Source: Candidatus Yanofskyibacteriota bacterium (GTDB lineage Bacteria > Patescibacteria > Paceibacteria > 2-02-FULL-40-12 > IGHO2-12-FULL-4). Taken from it: a stretch of 64,000 nt of DNA. Below the pieces are notes generated by a model that saw nothing but the letters and a program-made list of their open reading frames with translations, ran no database searches and had not been told where the DNA came from. This document shows, one piece after another, positions 22,010 to 30,451 of this stretch. How positions within the stretch are numbered: the stretch's first letter is position 1; the number at the start of each line of letters is the position of its first letter. The stretch covers positions 62,001 to 126,000 of the forward strand of contig JACPNK010000005.1 of assembly GCA_016185525.1 (NCBI GenBank), given 5' to 3'. Position numbers and translations under genes: made by a program.

Positions 22010-23389
22010 ATGGCAACAAATCCTCCTCCTTCAAATTTACCGATAGCAAAAGATTCAGAGTCAACCCCTCAATTGCCGCCTGTCCGTCCAGCAGACGGGC
22101 CTCTAGCTTCTTTGCCTACCCGTCCGGCCCGCCTGCCGGACGGGCAGGCAGGCGGGCCTGTATTACAACCGCCAAAACCAACGACCCCAGTTACTATTCC
22201 GATACCAGTCGTACCCAAACCTCCGCTAACCGCTACTCCACTTCCACCAATCATCACCCCTTCTGCTAAAAGTTCACCTAACACTTTGTCCCCCATCCTT
22301 CCACGACCAGTCCAACCTGGTCTAGGAACCAGCAACATTAGCGCCAAATCCTCCATTAGAACCATGGAAAGTGACATTAAATCTGTTGGTCAAGGAGCTC
22401 CGGCAAAGGGTGTTGAAGTAATCATACCCAAATCCACACCTCTACCGTCTATTGGCCAACCTGAATCTGACAGGTTACCAAAAAAGCCACTACCGCCTTC
22501 GGCAAGTGTAAGTATTGCCGGAGCAGAAAAACGTTCCGTACTTCCTAATGTCAGACCATTTATTCCAGAACAAGTCAAGGATAAGCCTGCTACATCAGCG
22601 GAAATTGCCGTACCGCCCAAAAAGACCCAAATATTCAGCCGCTGGACTCTAATTGCAATTATTGTTCTTGCGGTTTTAGGAAGCGGCGGGTACTGGTTCT
22701 ACTTCTTAAGAGAAGGCGAAACTCCTGCCACCGTCTCTTCGCCGACTCCCACTTTCAAGCCCGATTTTCTTAAACCGCTAAAAACAATTTTTACCGCTAA
22801 TGATTCGGTTATCATCCCCGACCTTGCTTCCATAGAAAACTTGGAACCGCTTAACTTAGCCTTATCTCAAATAGTGATAAGCGAAGGTTCAAAAAATTTA
22901 TTTTTAGAACCCAAAAATGAAGCTGAAGAACCCATAGCTTTTTCAAGCTTTGCCAGCAGATTCCTTGGCAACTCAAACCAGAGCCTTCTTGGTAACATAA
23001 CAGATAAAAGATTTGGTTTGGTAATATCGCGCCAGCAAGAAAAGTTTGACTTTCTGGGCGAACCGGTTTTGGGAGCAGAGTTGGAAACCAGAACCGCTTT
23101 GATTGTTGAGGTTACAGATGCAATTTCTGCCAAAACAGCCATGTCGGAATGGGAGCAAATCCTCCCGGAAGCTTTATTGGATTTCTTTCAGATTACAGAT
23201 GAATCGGACCAAATCTCTTTTGATGACAACATATACCGAGACGTGGGTATACGATTTATGAACTTTCCTTCACCCGACAGATCCATAGATTATGCTTTTG
23301 TTTCCTCGGCGACGGGTAGCACCTACCTTGTAATCGCTAACTCTCGTGAGCAAATATACTCAATTACCGATACTCTTTTAGGATTTTAA
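22010..23389 (+). CDS. Proline-rich single-pass membrane protein
   Basis: 459 residues. A Pro/Ser/Thr-rich, low-complexity cytoplasmic region of about 210 residues is followed by one membrane helix (RWTLIAIIVLAVLGSGGYWFYF). An extracytoplasmic domain of about 220 residues follows, with no recognised family (STYLVIANSREQIYSITDTLLGF at the end). The N-terminal region contains ARLPDGQAGG, encoded by a GC-rich palindrome that also occurs in polA and between genes, so part of this disordered tail is repeat-derived. It starts 16 bases after pnp and may be cotranscribed. Confidence 0.7.
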   Translation: MATNPPPSNLPIAKDSESTPQLPPVRPADGPLASLPTRPARLPDGQAGGPVLQPPKPTTPVTIPIPVVPKPPLTATPLPPIITPSAKSSPNTLSPILPRPVQPGLGTSNISAKSSIRTMESDIKSVGQGAPAKGVEVIIPKSTPLPSIGQPESDRLPKKPLPPSASVSIAGAEKRSVLPNVRPFIPEQVKDKPATSAEIAVPPKKTQIFSRWTLIAIIVLAVLGSGGYWFYFLREGETPATVSSPTPTFKPDFLKPLKTIFTANDSVIIPDLASIENLEPLNLALSQIVISEGSKNLFLEPKNEAEEPIAFSSFASRFLGNSNQSLLGNITDKRFGLVISRQQEKFDFLGEPVLGAELETRTALIVEVTDAISAKTAMSEWEQILPEALLDFFQITDESDQISFDDNIYRDVGIRFMNFPSPDRSIDYAFVSSATGSTYLVIANSREQIYSITDTLLGF

Positions 23390-23419
23390 CACCTTATCAA
23401 CACCTGTTGATAACTCTCG

Positions 23420-23566
23420 TTGACTTTTTTTATTTAACCTGATACCCTAAATGTAGATCTTTATCTGGTTGCCACCGCTTTTATGGGGCAACCGGTACCA
23501 TTTTATTTTTAGGGCACTTGCCTGCTCAAGTAAGTTATTTTGATAGGCGATAGTGCCCTTTTTTTT
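23420..23566 (+). ncRNA. Candidate small structured RNA
   Basis: Gene-free 23390-23603. TTGACT and a weak TACCCT box 17 nt on could start transcription near 23450. GGTTGCC/GGCAACC forms one hairpin, and AGGGCACT (23511) / AGTGCCCT (23552-23559) forms a second, followed by eight T. Two stem-loops and a terminator with no frame suggest an sRNA or a leader attenuator for the DksA-like gene. Confidence 0.45.
23511..23566 (+). terminator. Terminator hairpin upstream of the DksA-like gene
   Basis: AGGGCACT pairs with AGTGCCCT, followed by TTTTTTTT. Confidence 0.75.
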
Positions 23567-23603
23567 GTTTTTTCTAGATTTGTGTTAACCTTAGTTGTTA
23601 TTT

Positions 23604-23978
23604 ATGACCAAAGATGAACAACAAAAACTTTTAGAGAGCCTGCGAAAAGAAGAAGCTGAAATCCTAACCGAATTGGCAACTTTCGCAAAAAAAGATCCTA
23701 ATACAGAGGATGACTTTATAGTCCCCTTTCCCAACGAAGGCACAGGAATTGATGAAAATGCCAGAGAAATAGAGGAGTTTGAAAGACTTAATATACTTAA
23801 AAACAATCTTGTAACCAGGCTAAGGGATGTAAGGGCTACAATCAGAAAAATCAAGGAAGGGATTTACGGCCAGTGCGAAACTTGTTCTTCAAAAATCATT
23901 TCAACCCGCTTAAAAGTCATGCCCATAGCCAGATTCTGCATAGATTGTGCCAATAAACAAAGGACTAAATCTTCATAA
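23604..23978 (+). CDS. DksA/TraR-type zinc-finger protein
   Basis: 124 residues from ATG 23604. A coiled-coil N-terminal region (QQKLLESLRKEEAEILTEL and REIEEFERLNILKNNLV) leads to a C4 zinc finger, GQCETCSSKI...RFCIDCANKQ. DksA-like proteins enter the RNA polymerase secondary channel and modulate transcription with ppGpp. The DxxDxA tip motif of true DksA is not evident, so the exact activity is uncertain. It precedes comM by 11 bases, so they are probably cotranscribed. Confidence 0.85.
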   Translation: MTKDEQQKLLESLRKEEAEILTELATFAKKDPNTEDDFIVPFPNEGTGIDENAREIEEFERLNILKNNLVTRLRDVRATIRKIKEGIYGQCETCSSKIISTRLKVMPIARFCIDCANKQRTKSS

Positions 23979-23989
23979 TAGAAAAAGTT

Positions 23990-25531
23990 ATGTCTGTGGT
24001 TGTTTCATCGGCCGCTCTAAGCGGTTTGGAGGCTGTAAAAATTGATGTAGAAGTTGATTCTTTTCCCGGTTTACATTTTTTCAATATCGTTGGTCTACCG
24101 GACAAAAGCGTTGAAGAGTCAAAAGATAGGCTGGACTCAGCTATTAGAAATAGCGGTCTTGTTAACCCAAAATCTAAAAATTTAAGAATAATAGTCAATC
24201 TGGCCCCGGCAAATATAAAAAAAGAGGGCTCGTCGTTTGACCTGCCAATTACCATAGGTTATCTGGCCGCAACGTCACAAATTAAGTTAGACCCAAAGAA
24301 AGCTCGCCTTTTTGCAGGCGAGCTTTCTTTGGATGGCTCTTTAAGACCAGTCAATGGTATTCTGTCCATGGCAATTTTGGCCCATAAAATGGGCTTTTAT
24401 GAGATCTTGGTACCCAAATCAAACGCCAAAGAAGCGGCACTGGTCAACAACATAAAAGTTGTTGGTGTGAATAACTTGAAAGAACTAGTTTCATACCTAA
24501 AAAGTGAGATTGAAATTGAGCCTGAAAAACAAACTCCGTGGAATCAAGTTGGTCACAATAATCAGGAAAGTGACTATGACTTTGCAAATATTAAAGGTCA
24601 GGAAGGGGCAAAAAGAGCCCTTTTGGTAGCCGCGGCAGGCGGACACAATATTTTGATGTTTGGACCACCGGGGTCAGGAAAAACAATACTGGCAAGGGCT
24701 TTAGCCACAATTTTGCCTTCCATGAGCCGTGAAGAAGCCATAGATGTCACGAAAATATACAGTGTTGCCGGTTTAACCAAAGAAAAACCATTCATAAACC
24801 AAAGACCGTTCAGAAGCCCGCACCACACTGTTTCAGCCCCAGGAATCATAGGCGGAGGTTCTATCCCCCATCCTGGAGAAATCAGCTTGGCGCACCGAGG
24901 AGTGCTTTTTCTGGACGAACTGCCGGAATTTCAAAGAAATGTATTAGAATCCCTAAGACAGCCTCTAGAGGAGGGCTGTGTTACAGTTGCCAGAGCCTCC
25001 GGTTCAAGCCATTTTCCGGCAAGATTTATGCTTGTAGCCTCCATGAACCCCTGCCCTTGCGGAAATTTTGGCAGTGAGACAGAAGTCTGTCTTTGCCCGC
25101 CAGTAAATGTTGTCCGATATAAGAAAAAAATCTCCGGCCCGCTTTTAGACCGGATAGATATTCAGTTTTATGTTTCGCGCGAAACATTTGCTAATCTTAA
25201 AGACACCAATTCTTCAGAATCTTCGTTAGAATTAAGGAAAAAGGTTGAAAAAGCAAGAGAAATTCAGGCCGAAAGACTAAAAAAATTTAACATTCTCACT
25301 AATTCCGAAGTTAGTTTTAAGAACGTACAAAAAATTTGTAATTTGACACCGGAAGCAGAATTAATACTCGGCAGATTTGTTGAAAAACATGGAATTTCGG
25401 GCAGGGGCTATCACCGAATGTTAAAAATAAGCCGGACGATAGCCGATTTAGAGAATAGCAACACTATAACCGCCAATCATATTAAAGAAGCGGTTAGTTT
25501 TAGACTTCATGATCTAGGGAAAATGTCATAG
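23990..25531 (+). CDS. comM: ComM/YifB Mg-chelatase-like AAA+ ATPase
   Basis: 513 residues, family length. ComM is a hexameric helicase that drives branch migration during natural transformation. An N-terminal Lon-like substrate domain (GLPDKSVEESKDR, RIIVNLAPANIKKEG) is followed by AAA+ with Walker A FGPPGSGKT, HHTVSAPGIIGGG, Walker B VLFLDELPEF and a Cys-rich insert (MNPCPCGNFG, CLCPP). The C-terminal helices are GRGYHRMLKISRTIADLE. Fits with comF and the pilus genes in this window. A parS-like palindrome lies inside the coding region at 25171. Confidence 0.95.
   Translation: MSVVVSSAALSGLEAVKIDVEVDSFPGLHFFNIVGLPDKSVEESKDRLDSAIRNSGLVNPKSKNLRIIVNLAPANIKKEGSSFDLPITIGYLAATSQIKLDPKKARLFAGELSLDGSLRPVNGILSMAILAHKMGFYEILVPKSNAKEAALVNNIKVVGVNNLKELVSYLKSEIEIEPEKQTPWNQVGHNNQESDYDFANIKGQEGAKRALLVAAAGGHNILMFGPPGSGKTILARALATILPSMSREEAIDVTKIYSVAGLTKEKPFINQRPFRSPHHTVSAPGIIGGGSIPHPGEISLAHRGVLFLDELPEFQRNVLESLRQPLEEGCVTVARASGSSHFPARFMLVASMNPCPCGNFGSETEVCLCPPVNVVRYKKKISGPLLDRIDIQFYVSRETFANLKDTNSSESSLELRKKVEKAREIQAERLKKFNILTNSEVSFKNVQKICNLTPEAELILGRFVEKHGISGRGYHRMLKISRTIADLENSNTITANHIKEAVSFRLHDLGKMS
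25171..25186. promoter_or_regulatory. parS-like palindrome 1 (inside comM)
   Basis: TGTTTCGCGCGAAACA, a perfect 16-bp palindrome sharing both TGTTTC/GAAACA half-sites with bacterial parS (TGTTTCACGTGAAACA). Confidence 0.55.
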
Positions 25532-25663
25532 CGCCAAAATTTGGCGCTAGTGCCATTTGGCACAGCGGTGGCGCGCCACTGCGCCATCCTCCGCCAACAC
25601 TGCGCCACTTGGCGCGCTATGTGGCGCTCTGTTTGGCACAGTGGCGCTACTACCGGCGGCGCT
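25531..25663. repeat. GGCGC/GCGCC repeat field
   Basis: About ten GGCGC or GCGCC words in 130 bp, forming overlapping hairpins (e.g. GCGCCAAAATTTGGCGC at the comM stop). No regular spacing and no reading frame. Confidence 0.7.
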
Positions 25664-25700
25664 AACTTGACACGAGTGATTGGGGAATTTTAGTAAATAT

Positions 25701-25836
25701 TGCTTCTGGGTCGCTGTGAAGTTGCAAAGGCGAAGTTTCTTAGCCGGTGCTTTAGCCCGAATAGAATCGCCTGAGGGTTGCTTGGTTGCGAGCAGTTTAG
25801 CCGGAGGACAGTCCTCCGTTTGAGAAAAGAAGCAGC
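25701..25836. repeat. Degenerate palindromic element, family A copy 3 (inverted)
   Basis: TGCTTCTGGGTCGCTGTGAAGTTG matches, with a few changes, the reverse complement of family A. After a roughly 50-nt unrelated insert, TGAGGGTTGCTTGGTTGCGA plus GCAG is a 24-nt exact match. It contains the CGGAGGACAGTCCTCCG palindrome at 25802-25818. Ends AGAAGCA. Confidence 0.65.
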
Positions 25837-25856
25837 ATCTCTAGGTTTTTGTAGAA

Positions 25857-25872
25857 TGTTTCGTGCGAAACA
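25857..25872. promoter_or_regulatory. parS-like palindrome 2
   Basis: TGTTTCGTGCGAAACA; both parS half-sites intact. It abuts the stop of the M23 peptidase gene. Confidence 0.5.
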
Positions 25873-26961
25873 CTAATACTTTGCCAGAGGGTTTTTGGCG
25901 CCGTGAACTTCAAAATGCAGGTGGCAGCCGGTAGAGCGTCCGGTTGTGCCCATAACAGCTATCTGCTGGCCTTTCTCTATTGATTCTCCTTGATTTACAA
26001 GGAGTTTGCTGGCATGAGCATAAATTGTTTCTGTGCCATTTGGGTGCACAAGTTTTATAAATTTACCAAACCCGCCATTCCAGCCGACAGCATCTGATAT
26101 GGCCGCGACACCACCAGCCGCCGCGTAAATTGGCGTCCCGCAGCTATTGGCTATATCTACGCCATTTCTGCCGTGTATAATCCCCCAGTTTCTGCCGATA
26201 GCCGGAAGCATAAAAAAATCACTTAAATCGGGCAGATAAGCAAATCTTTTGGCTAAGGCTTGGCTTCCGGAGACAGCAATACCACTAGATGACTTTTTGC
26301 CGTCAGGAATAATTAATTCGTCGTCAATTTGCAGTGAGCCGTCCTTGGGTAAAGCGTTAAATTCAATGATTTTGTCCTGTTCAGCTGCATATTTTTGGGC
26401 GACAGAAGTGATTGTATCTCCCTTTTTAACTTTGTGTATAACCCCATTTATGGGCGGTATTTTAAGCTCGTCACCCGGCCTGATACTGTCAATATCCTTT
26501 AAATTATTGGCCCAGATAATAGTGTTTGTGCTGACACCAAAGTCAGAAGCAATAAAAGAAAGCGTATCGCCTTCCTGTACGGTGTAAATTGAAATTTGAT
26601 CTCCCTTGCCCGAACCCTTAAAATCCGAAAAGTTATTTTCCAAAGAGTTAAAAGCCAGAAGAGAAGTCTGTTGCAAAGTGTTAACCGGACTTATTAAAAA
26701 ATTTTGAGACTCCAAACTAATAAAAGAAGCCCAACTGTTGGCTTCTGCTAACTGCATTTTGCTTAGAATCTTTGAGGAAAGAGCCGATTCTTCAACATAA
26801 TCCTTGACGGAATTAATTGATGTTTCGTCTTGGCCGTAAGTCAAAGAACCTCTGGCAAAAATCAACTGGCTGGAAAGAAAAACTGCTAAAAACAAAAAGA
26901 AAACGTCTTTTTGGCAAAAAGATTTAAAAACCCTTATCTTGTCCTCTTTGACTCGGACCAA
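25873..26961 (-). CDS. M23 peptidase with two LysM domains
   Basis: About 362 residues. Cell-wall endopeptidase, secreted or anchored by an N-terminal hydrophobic segment (VFFLFLAVFLSSQLIFA). Two LysM peptidoglycan-binding repeats follow (YTVQEGDTLSFIASDFGVS; HKVKKGDTITSVAQKYAAE). The C-terminal M23 domain has IHGRNGVDIANSCGTPIYAA (zinc His and Asp), YAHASKLLVNQGESIEKGQ and HLHFEVHG. The start is TTG 26961 with no clear ribosome binding site, so a slightly shorter protein is possible. Likely acts in cell separation or pilus passage. Confidence 0.92.
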   Translation of the reverse strand: MVRVKEDKIRVFKSFCQKDVFFLFLAVFLSSQLIFARGSLTYGQDETSINSVKDYVEESALSSKILSKMQLAEANSWASFISLESQNFLISPVNTLQQTSLLAFNSLENNFSDFKGSGKGDQISIYTVQEGDTLSFIASDFGVSTNTIIWANNLKDIDSIRPGDELKIPPINGVIHKVKKGDTITSVAQKYAAEQDKIIEFNALPKDGSLQIDDELIIPDGKKSSSGIAVSGSQALAKRFAYLPDLSDFFMLPAIGRNWGIIHGRNGVDIANSCGTPIYAAAGGVAAISDAVGWNGGFGKFIKLVHPNGTETIYAHASKLLVNQGESIEKGQQIAVMGTTGRSTGCHLHFEVHGAKNPLAKY

Positions 26962-27156
26962 CTTAGCGATAATTTGAGCCGTAAAAGAGAAAGCTTTTTT
27001 TATGCGAGTACCAATGTTAAAGTTGTTATAGAATCGGCTACAACAGAGAAAAACTATATTTTAAAGCAAAAATTCTCTGACGAGAATCACTTGATAATTG
27101 TAGTATTTTGAGGCTTTTATGTCAAAAAGTTGTCCACTGACGAGCTTGGCAAATAC

Positions 27157-27309
27157 CGCTTCTTTGGTACGTTCGTCTGCTCCTGCCTGCCTGCCGGCAG
27201 GCAGGCGGCAGACTCACTCGCGCTGAAGTTGGGGTTTGCTCGCAGTTATAAGAATAATTATACTGCTCGCAACCAAGCAACCCTCAACTTCAGAGCGACC
27301 GCAGAAGCG
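27157..27309. repeat. Palindromic intergenic element, family A copy 1
   Basis: 153-bp core between CGCTTCT and AGAAGCG, nearly identical to 55589-55738. Contains CCTGCCTGCCGGCAGGCAGG (27184-27206) and a long imperfect inverted repeat, CTGAAGTTGGGGTTTGCTCG against CAACCCTCAACTTCAG, around the core AATTATACT. Short frames across it are not genes. Confidence 0.85.
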
Positions 27310-27314
27310 TGGAA

Positions 27315-27328
27315 GTTTCGCGCGAAAC
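27315..27328. promoter_or_regulatory. parS-like palindrome 3
   Basis: GTTTCGCGCGAAAC, 14 bp perfect, same core as site 1; the outer T/A pair is lost. Confidence 0.45.
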
Positions 27329-27346
27329 GCTACAACTAAAAAACAT

Positions 27347-27421
27347 AAAATTTGTAAATATGTCTCTTTTGCAGTTGACGGCGACAGTCCGACACAAAAA
27401 AGAGATATATTTACAAATTTT
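27347..27421. repeat. 24-bp inverted repeat upstream of yraN
   Basis: AAAATTTGTAAATATGTCTC plus TTTT (27347-27370) pairs with 27398-27421 with a single G-T wobble; 27-nt loop. It lies 22 bases before the yraN start and may control it. Confidence 0.7.
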
Positions 27422-27443
27422 GTAGTCACAGGTTGCAACAGAT

Positions 27444-27827
27444 ATGTCTAACGATAACAAAAAAATTGGTTTTCTGGGTGAGAATATCGCCGCCAAATAC
27501 TTGGAAAGCAGGGGATATAGAATACTCGCCAGAAATTATCAAAAACCTTGGGGCGAGATAGACATCATCGCAGAAAAGGAAGGAGTAACTATCTTTTGCG
27601 AGGTCAAAACGAACAGTAAAGAATTTGGAAGCAGTTTTAGCCCGGAATTAAGGGTAAGCCCCAAAAAAGCCGGCCATATTATCAGAACTGCCAGACTTTT
27701 TTTAAACAATCAAAAGCAAAACAATGGAAAAGAGTGGCGAATTGACATCTTGTCTATAACAGTCAATAAACTTGACAGTAAGGCAAAGGTATTGCACTTT
27801 AAAAATGCTTTAGCGGATTCTCGTTGA
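27444..27827 (+). CDS. yraN: YraN/UPF0102 family endonuclease-like protein
   Basis: 127 residues. PD-(D/E)XK nuclease fold: IGFLGENIAAKYLESRGYRI, NYQKPWGEIDIIAEKEGVTIF and CEVKTN supply the E, D and ExK catalytic residues. UPF0102 proteins are widely conserved, often beside recombination or competence genes, and are presumed DNA-processing nucleases. A large hairpin lies upstream; the next transcription unit begins with a promoter near 27836. Confidence 0.9.
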   Translation: MSNDNKKIGFLGENIAAKYLESRGYRILARNYQKPWGEIDIIAEKEGVTIFCEVKTNSKEFGSSFSPELRVSPKKAGHIIRTARLFLNNQKQNNGKEWRIDILSITVNKLDSKAKVLHFKNALADSR

Positions 27828-27835
27828 CAAAACGG

Positions 27836-27864
27836 TTGACATCCAGAAAAACTAAGAATATGCT
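27836..27864 (+). promoter_or_regulatory. Promoter for the envelope cluster
   Basis: TTGACA (27836-27841), 17-nt spacer, TATGCT (27859-27864). It leaves a leader of about 155 nt before ATG 28025. Confidence 0.65.
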
Positions 27865-28024
27865 TGGTCAAGACTACTGAAAAGAAAAGGGCAAATCCCA
27901 ACAAAAAGCGGGGTTTTCGACTCTATTCCTAAGTAGATTGTGTTGTTCTTTGACAACATTTTTCTAACACTGGGTACTAGAATTGAAAACTCTGTTTTTT
28001 GTTTGTGCAAAGGAAGGAGGAAAA

Positions 28025-29728
28025 ATGAGACGCTTTTCGCTGGTTTTATGCTTGTCTGTCATTTTACTGACGGCCTGCGGGAAAAGTGTCCACCTTCCCG
28101 CTCCCGGACCCGAAAAAGAAAAACAAACGCAAGAACAAAAAGAAATAGCCAAACAAAAAAACTCTTTCTTAAATAAACTCAACTCTTTGGAAAAGAGTTA
28201 TCACCGCATAAATGGCAAGATGCTGGAAAAGAGAAGCAGGGGATACAACACTGCCGAGGCCGAAGCTATTTTGAGTGCTATACAAAAGAGTTTGTCCGAA
28301 GCCAAAGATTTGGCTTATTGGGAAAATTTTGAAGAGCTTAAGCTGAAAATTGAAGAGATAAAAATACTGGCTAAAAAGGCCGACTCTTTAATTAAATCAG
28401 CCCCCGAATTTGGCGATAAACCTATAAAAAAAGAGAAGATACAAAGAAAATACGGACTTGACGACCGAGAGCGGGTTAGAGAAATAAGAGGGGAGCCGGA
28501 CAAGTTTAATAAGCATATCCGAACGCCATCAAGAGTTACACTTAGGATTTCCAACCCCACGCCGATGCTAACCAGTTCTAACTGCTGGAGCGACTTTACA
28601 CAGACTTTTGTGATAGAGAGTCCGCCGAATGTAGAAAGCTGGTATTATCCGGAAGATCAAATGCTCTATATTTTTATTGAGACCAACTCAATTGTTGACC
28701 AATTTATGTTAAGCAATGAGTTGCCAGATTCGGAAAGAGACAGACTGCTTGCCCAACTCTGCGTTGTGCAAAGTTACTCCGGGTACAAGCTTATCTATGC
28801 TGACGCACCGAAAACCGACGTCGGCCAAATCTTAGAACAGGTTTTTGGCGGAGCTTATCGTAGCGCTGATATGTTTGGGGTTGGTGCTTTGGACCGTCTG
28901 GCTAAAGCCACAGCCGTTTTGCCTGACCTTTCCGTAGCTTCTGTAGCTTTCAATACCAAACTAGAGCCGCTTAATAGACAACAAAAGGAAGAGTTTGACA
29001 AGTTTACTGAATTTATAAACACTATTGATCCGGCCGTAGCCAATTTTTTGGCAGAGAACGAGGTTATCAGAAAATCTGACGAACCGGAAAATATAAAAGA
29101 CAAAAAGACGAGAGAATTAATGAGTCGGCAATCCGTCAAAACAAAGAAGGCTCTTGAAGCTGTAAACAGGGTCTTTAAATGGCAAAGGACACTTGACCCT
29201 GAACTAAAAGATATTGAGCGCCTAACCAAGCTTTTTCCTGAAAAAGAAAAGGAAATTAAAGAGATTTTGGAATTATTCAGCCAAAGTCTGGCCGGTTTAT
29301 CTGACCAGTTTGAAGATCTCCGCAAAGAACTTCTGAAATTCAAAAACAGCGGTTTTTTGGAGCTGATTTTTCAAAAAGATTACCCGCCAGCGACCTTTTT
29401 TCTGCTGGAGGGCGTGCGTTTTGAAGAAAAAGAACTTGCCAACGGAGAAGTTGTTGAATTGCCTGACCTATCGGTAAAAATTACAATTGAATTAAAAACG
29501 AGCAAGAAAGAACCGCCAATACTGGTTAAAGAAATGCCGGAAATTAAAATTTCCACAGCTAACCAGTTTATAAACGCGGTCAGAGAATCGCGCCGTTTAA
29601 CCAGTTTCGGTTTAACTTTTCCGACAACTCTTAATCCAGGAAACTATCTGATTACTTTTTTAATTAGCGACAATCTAAGGGCAAAAACAGTCAAGCAAAC
29701 CGTTAACTGGATAGTTTTACCCGATTAA
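28025..29728 (+). CDS. Large lipoprotein, unknown
   Basis: 567 residues from ATG 28025, chosen for the strong GGAAGGAGG just upstream. The lipoprotein signal ends LLTAC, so the mature N-terminal Cys is lipidated and the protein sits on the membrane surface. Charged helical regions with coiled-coil character (residues 30-140 and about 330-440) surround a beta-rich middle (SNCWSDFTQTFVIESPPNV). The C-terminal part looks like an Ig-like beta domain. No family recognised. First gene of a cluster with two more secreted proteins, suggesting a surface assembly. A terminator at 29737 separates it from the next gene. Confidence 0.78.
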   Translation: MRRFSLVLCLSVILLTACGKSVHLPAPGPEKEKQTQEQKEIAKQKNSFLNKLNSLEKSYHRINGKMLEKRSRGYNTAEAEAILSAIQKSLSEAKDLAYWENFEELKLKIEEIKILAKKADSLIKSAPEFGDKPIKKEKIQRKYGLDDRERVREIRGEPDKFNKHIRTPSRVTLRISNPTPMLTSSNCWSDFTQTFVIESPPNVESWYYPEDQMLYIFIETNSIVDQFMLSNELPDSERDRLLAQLCVVQSYSGYKLIYADAPKTDVGQILEQVFGGAYRSADMFGVGALDRLAKATAVLPDLSVASVAFNTKLEPLNRQQKEEFDKFTEFINTIDPAVANFLAENEVIRKSDEPENIKDKKTRELMSRQSVKTKKALEAVNRVFKWQRTLDPELKDIERLTKLFPEKEKEIKEILELFSQSLAGLSDQFEDLRKELLKFKNSGFLELIFQKDYPPATFFLLEGVRFEEKELANGEVVELPDLSVKITIELKTSKKEPPILVKEMPEIKISTANQFINAVRESRRLTSFGLTFPTTLNPGNYLITFLISDNLRAKTVKQTVNWIVLPD

Positions 29729-29736
29729 CCGAGGCC

Positions 29737-29760
29737 GAGGCTTTACAGCCTCTTTTTTTT
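29737..29760 (+). terminator. Terminator after the lipoprotein gene
   Basis: GAGGC-tttaca-GCCTC followed by TTTTTTTT. Confidence 0.85.
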
Positions 29761-29800
29761 GTGTTAATTTTTGCCAAGAACTTTAAAAAAGGAGAGATAA

Positions 29801-30451
29801 TTGAAACCACATACCAAAATCATTATTACTTTCTTAACTGTAATATTTGTTTTTAACTCTGGAATTTTCACCAAACCTTCTTTTGCGGCCAGTAAGTCGC
29901 AAGAAAGCCCACAACAAGAACCGGTGGCGATGACGATTAAGATAGTGGACGGTTTTTTCCATCACCTAGATTTGGAAAAAAAACTGATGTATGTCGCCAT
30001 AGACAAAGATGGCAAAGTGCTTCAAAGCATCAATCTTCGCCAAATAGAATCCGTGTATCTCATCCAAGGCAGACCGGAAAAACTCAAAGGGCTTTTAACC
30101 GGCGGTTCAATTGGGGCTGTTATCGGTTTTTCGTCTTTGTTTTGGCGAGACGTAGTCGGCCTTAACAAAAACGACAAGACCACAGAAACCGCTGATAAAA
30201 ATGGCAACAGAATTAATATCGCTGACTTAGCAATAAGAATCGGCGGCGGAGCGGGAGTCGGTCTCTTGGTCGGCTATTTCGGAAGGCAAGGCGAAGACGA
30301 CATAAGACCTTTTCCTGTCTATGACCCGAGTATAAAACAAACTAACCCGCATCCCAGCATTAACTTTGGCGATATTGGAAACTTATCAAAAATGCTTAGA
30401 GAGAAAGAATCTTTTGTCCATGTTACCCTGAAAGAAAGAGAAGAAAAATGA
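29801..30451 (+). CDS. Secreted protein with glycine-zipper segments
   Basis: 216 residues starting at TTG 29801; AAAGGAGAG lies just upstream and supports this start. Signal peptide ending PSFAA. A beta-rich region (KLMYVAIDKDGKVLQSINLR) is followed by two Gly-rich segments, GLLTGGSIGAVIGFSS and RIGGGAGVGLLVGYFG, the glycine-zipper pattern that can insert in or line membranes. Its stop overlaps the VWA gene's start (ATGA). Function unknown; likely works with the VWA protein. Confidence 0.72.
   Translation: MKPHTKIIITFLTVIFVFNSGIFTKPSFAASKSQESPQQEPVAMTIKIVDGFFHHLDLEKKLMYVAIDKDGKVLQSINLRQIESVYLIQGRPEKLKGLLTGGSIGAVIGFSSLFWRDVVGLNKNDKTTETADKNGNRINIADLAIRIGGGAGVGLLVGYFGRQGEDDIRPFPVYDPSIKQTNPHPSINFGDIGNLSKMLREKESFVHVTLKEREEK

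Noticed and set aside
25531..25663. Possible CRISPR array in the GGCGC field
   Set aside because: Repeats are only about five bases, irregularly spaced, occur in both orientations and have no spacers or cas genes nearby.
27130..27339. Small plus-strand frame containing CLPAGRQAADS
   Set aside because: Covered by the family A palindrome, which recurs at 55.5 kb with frame-breaking differences; it is repeat DNA, not a gene.
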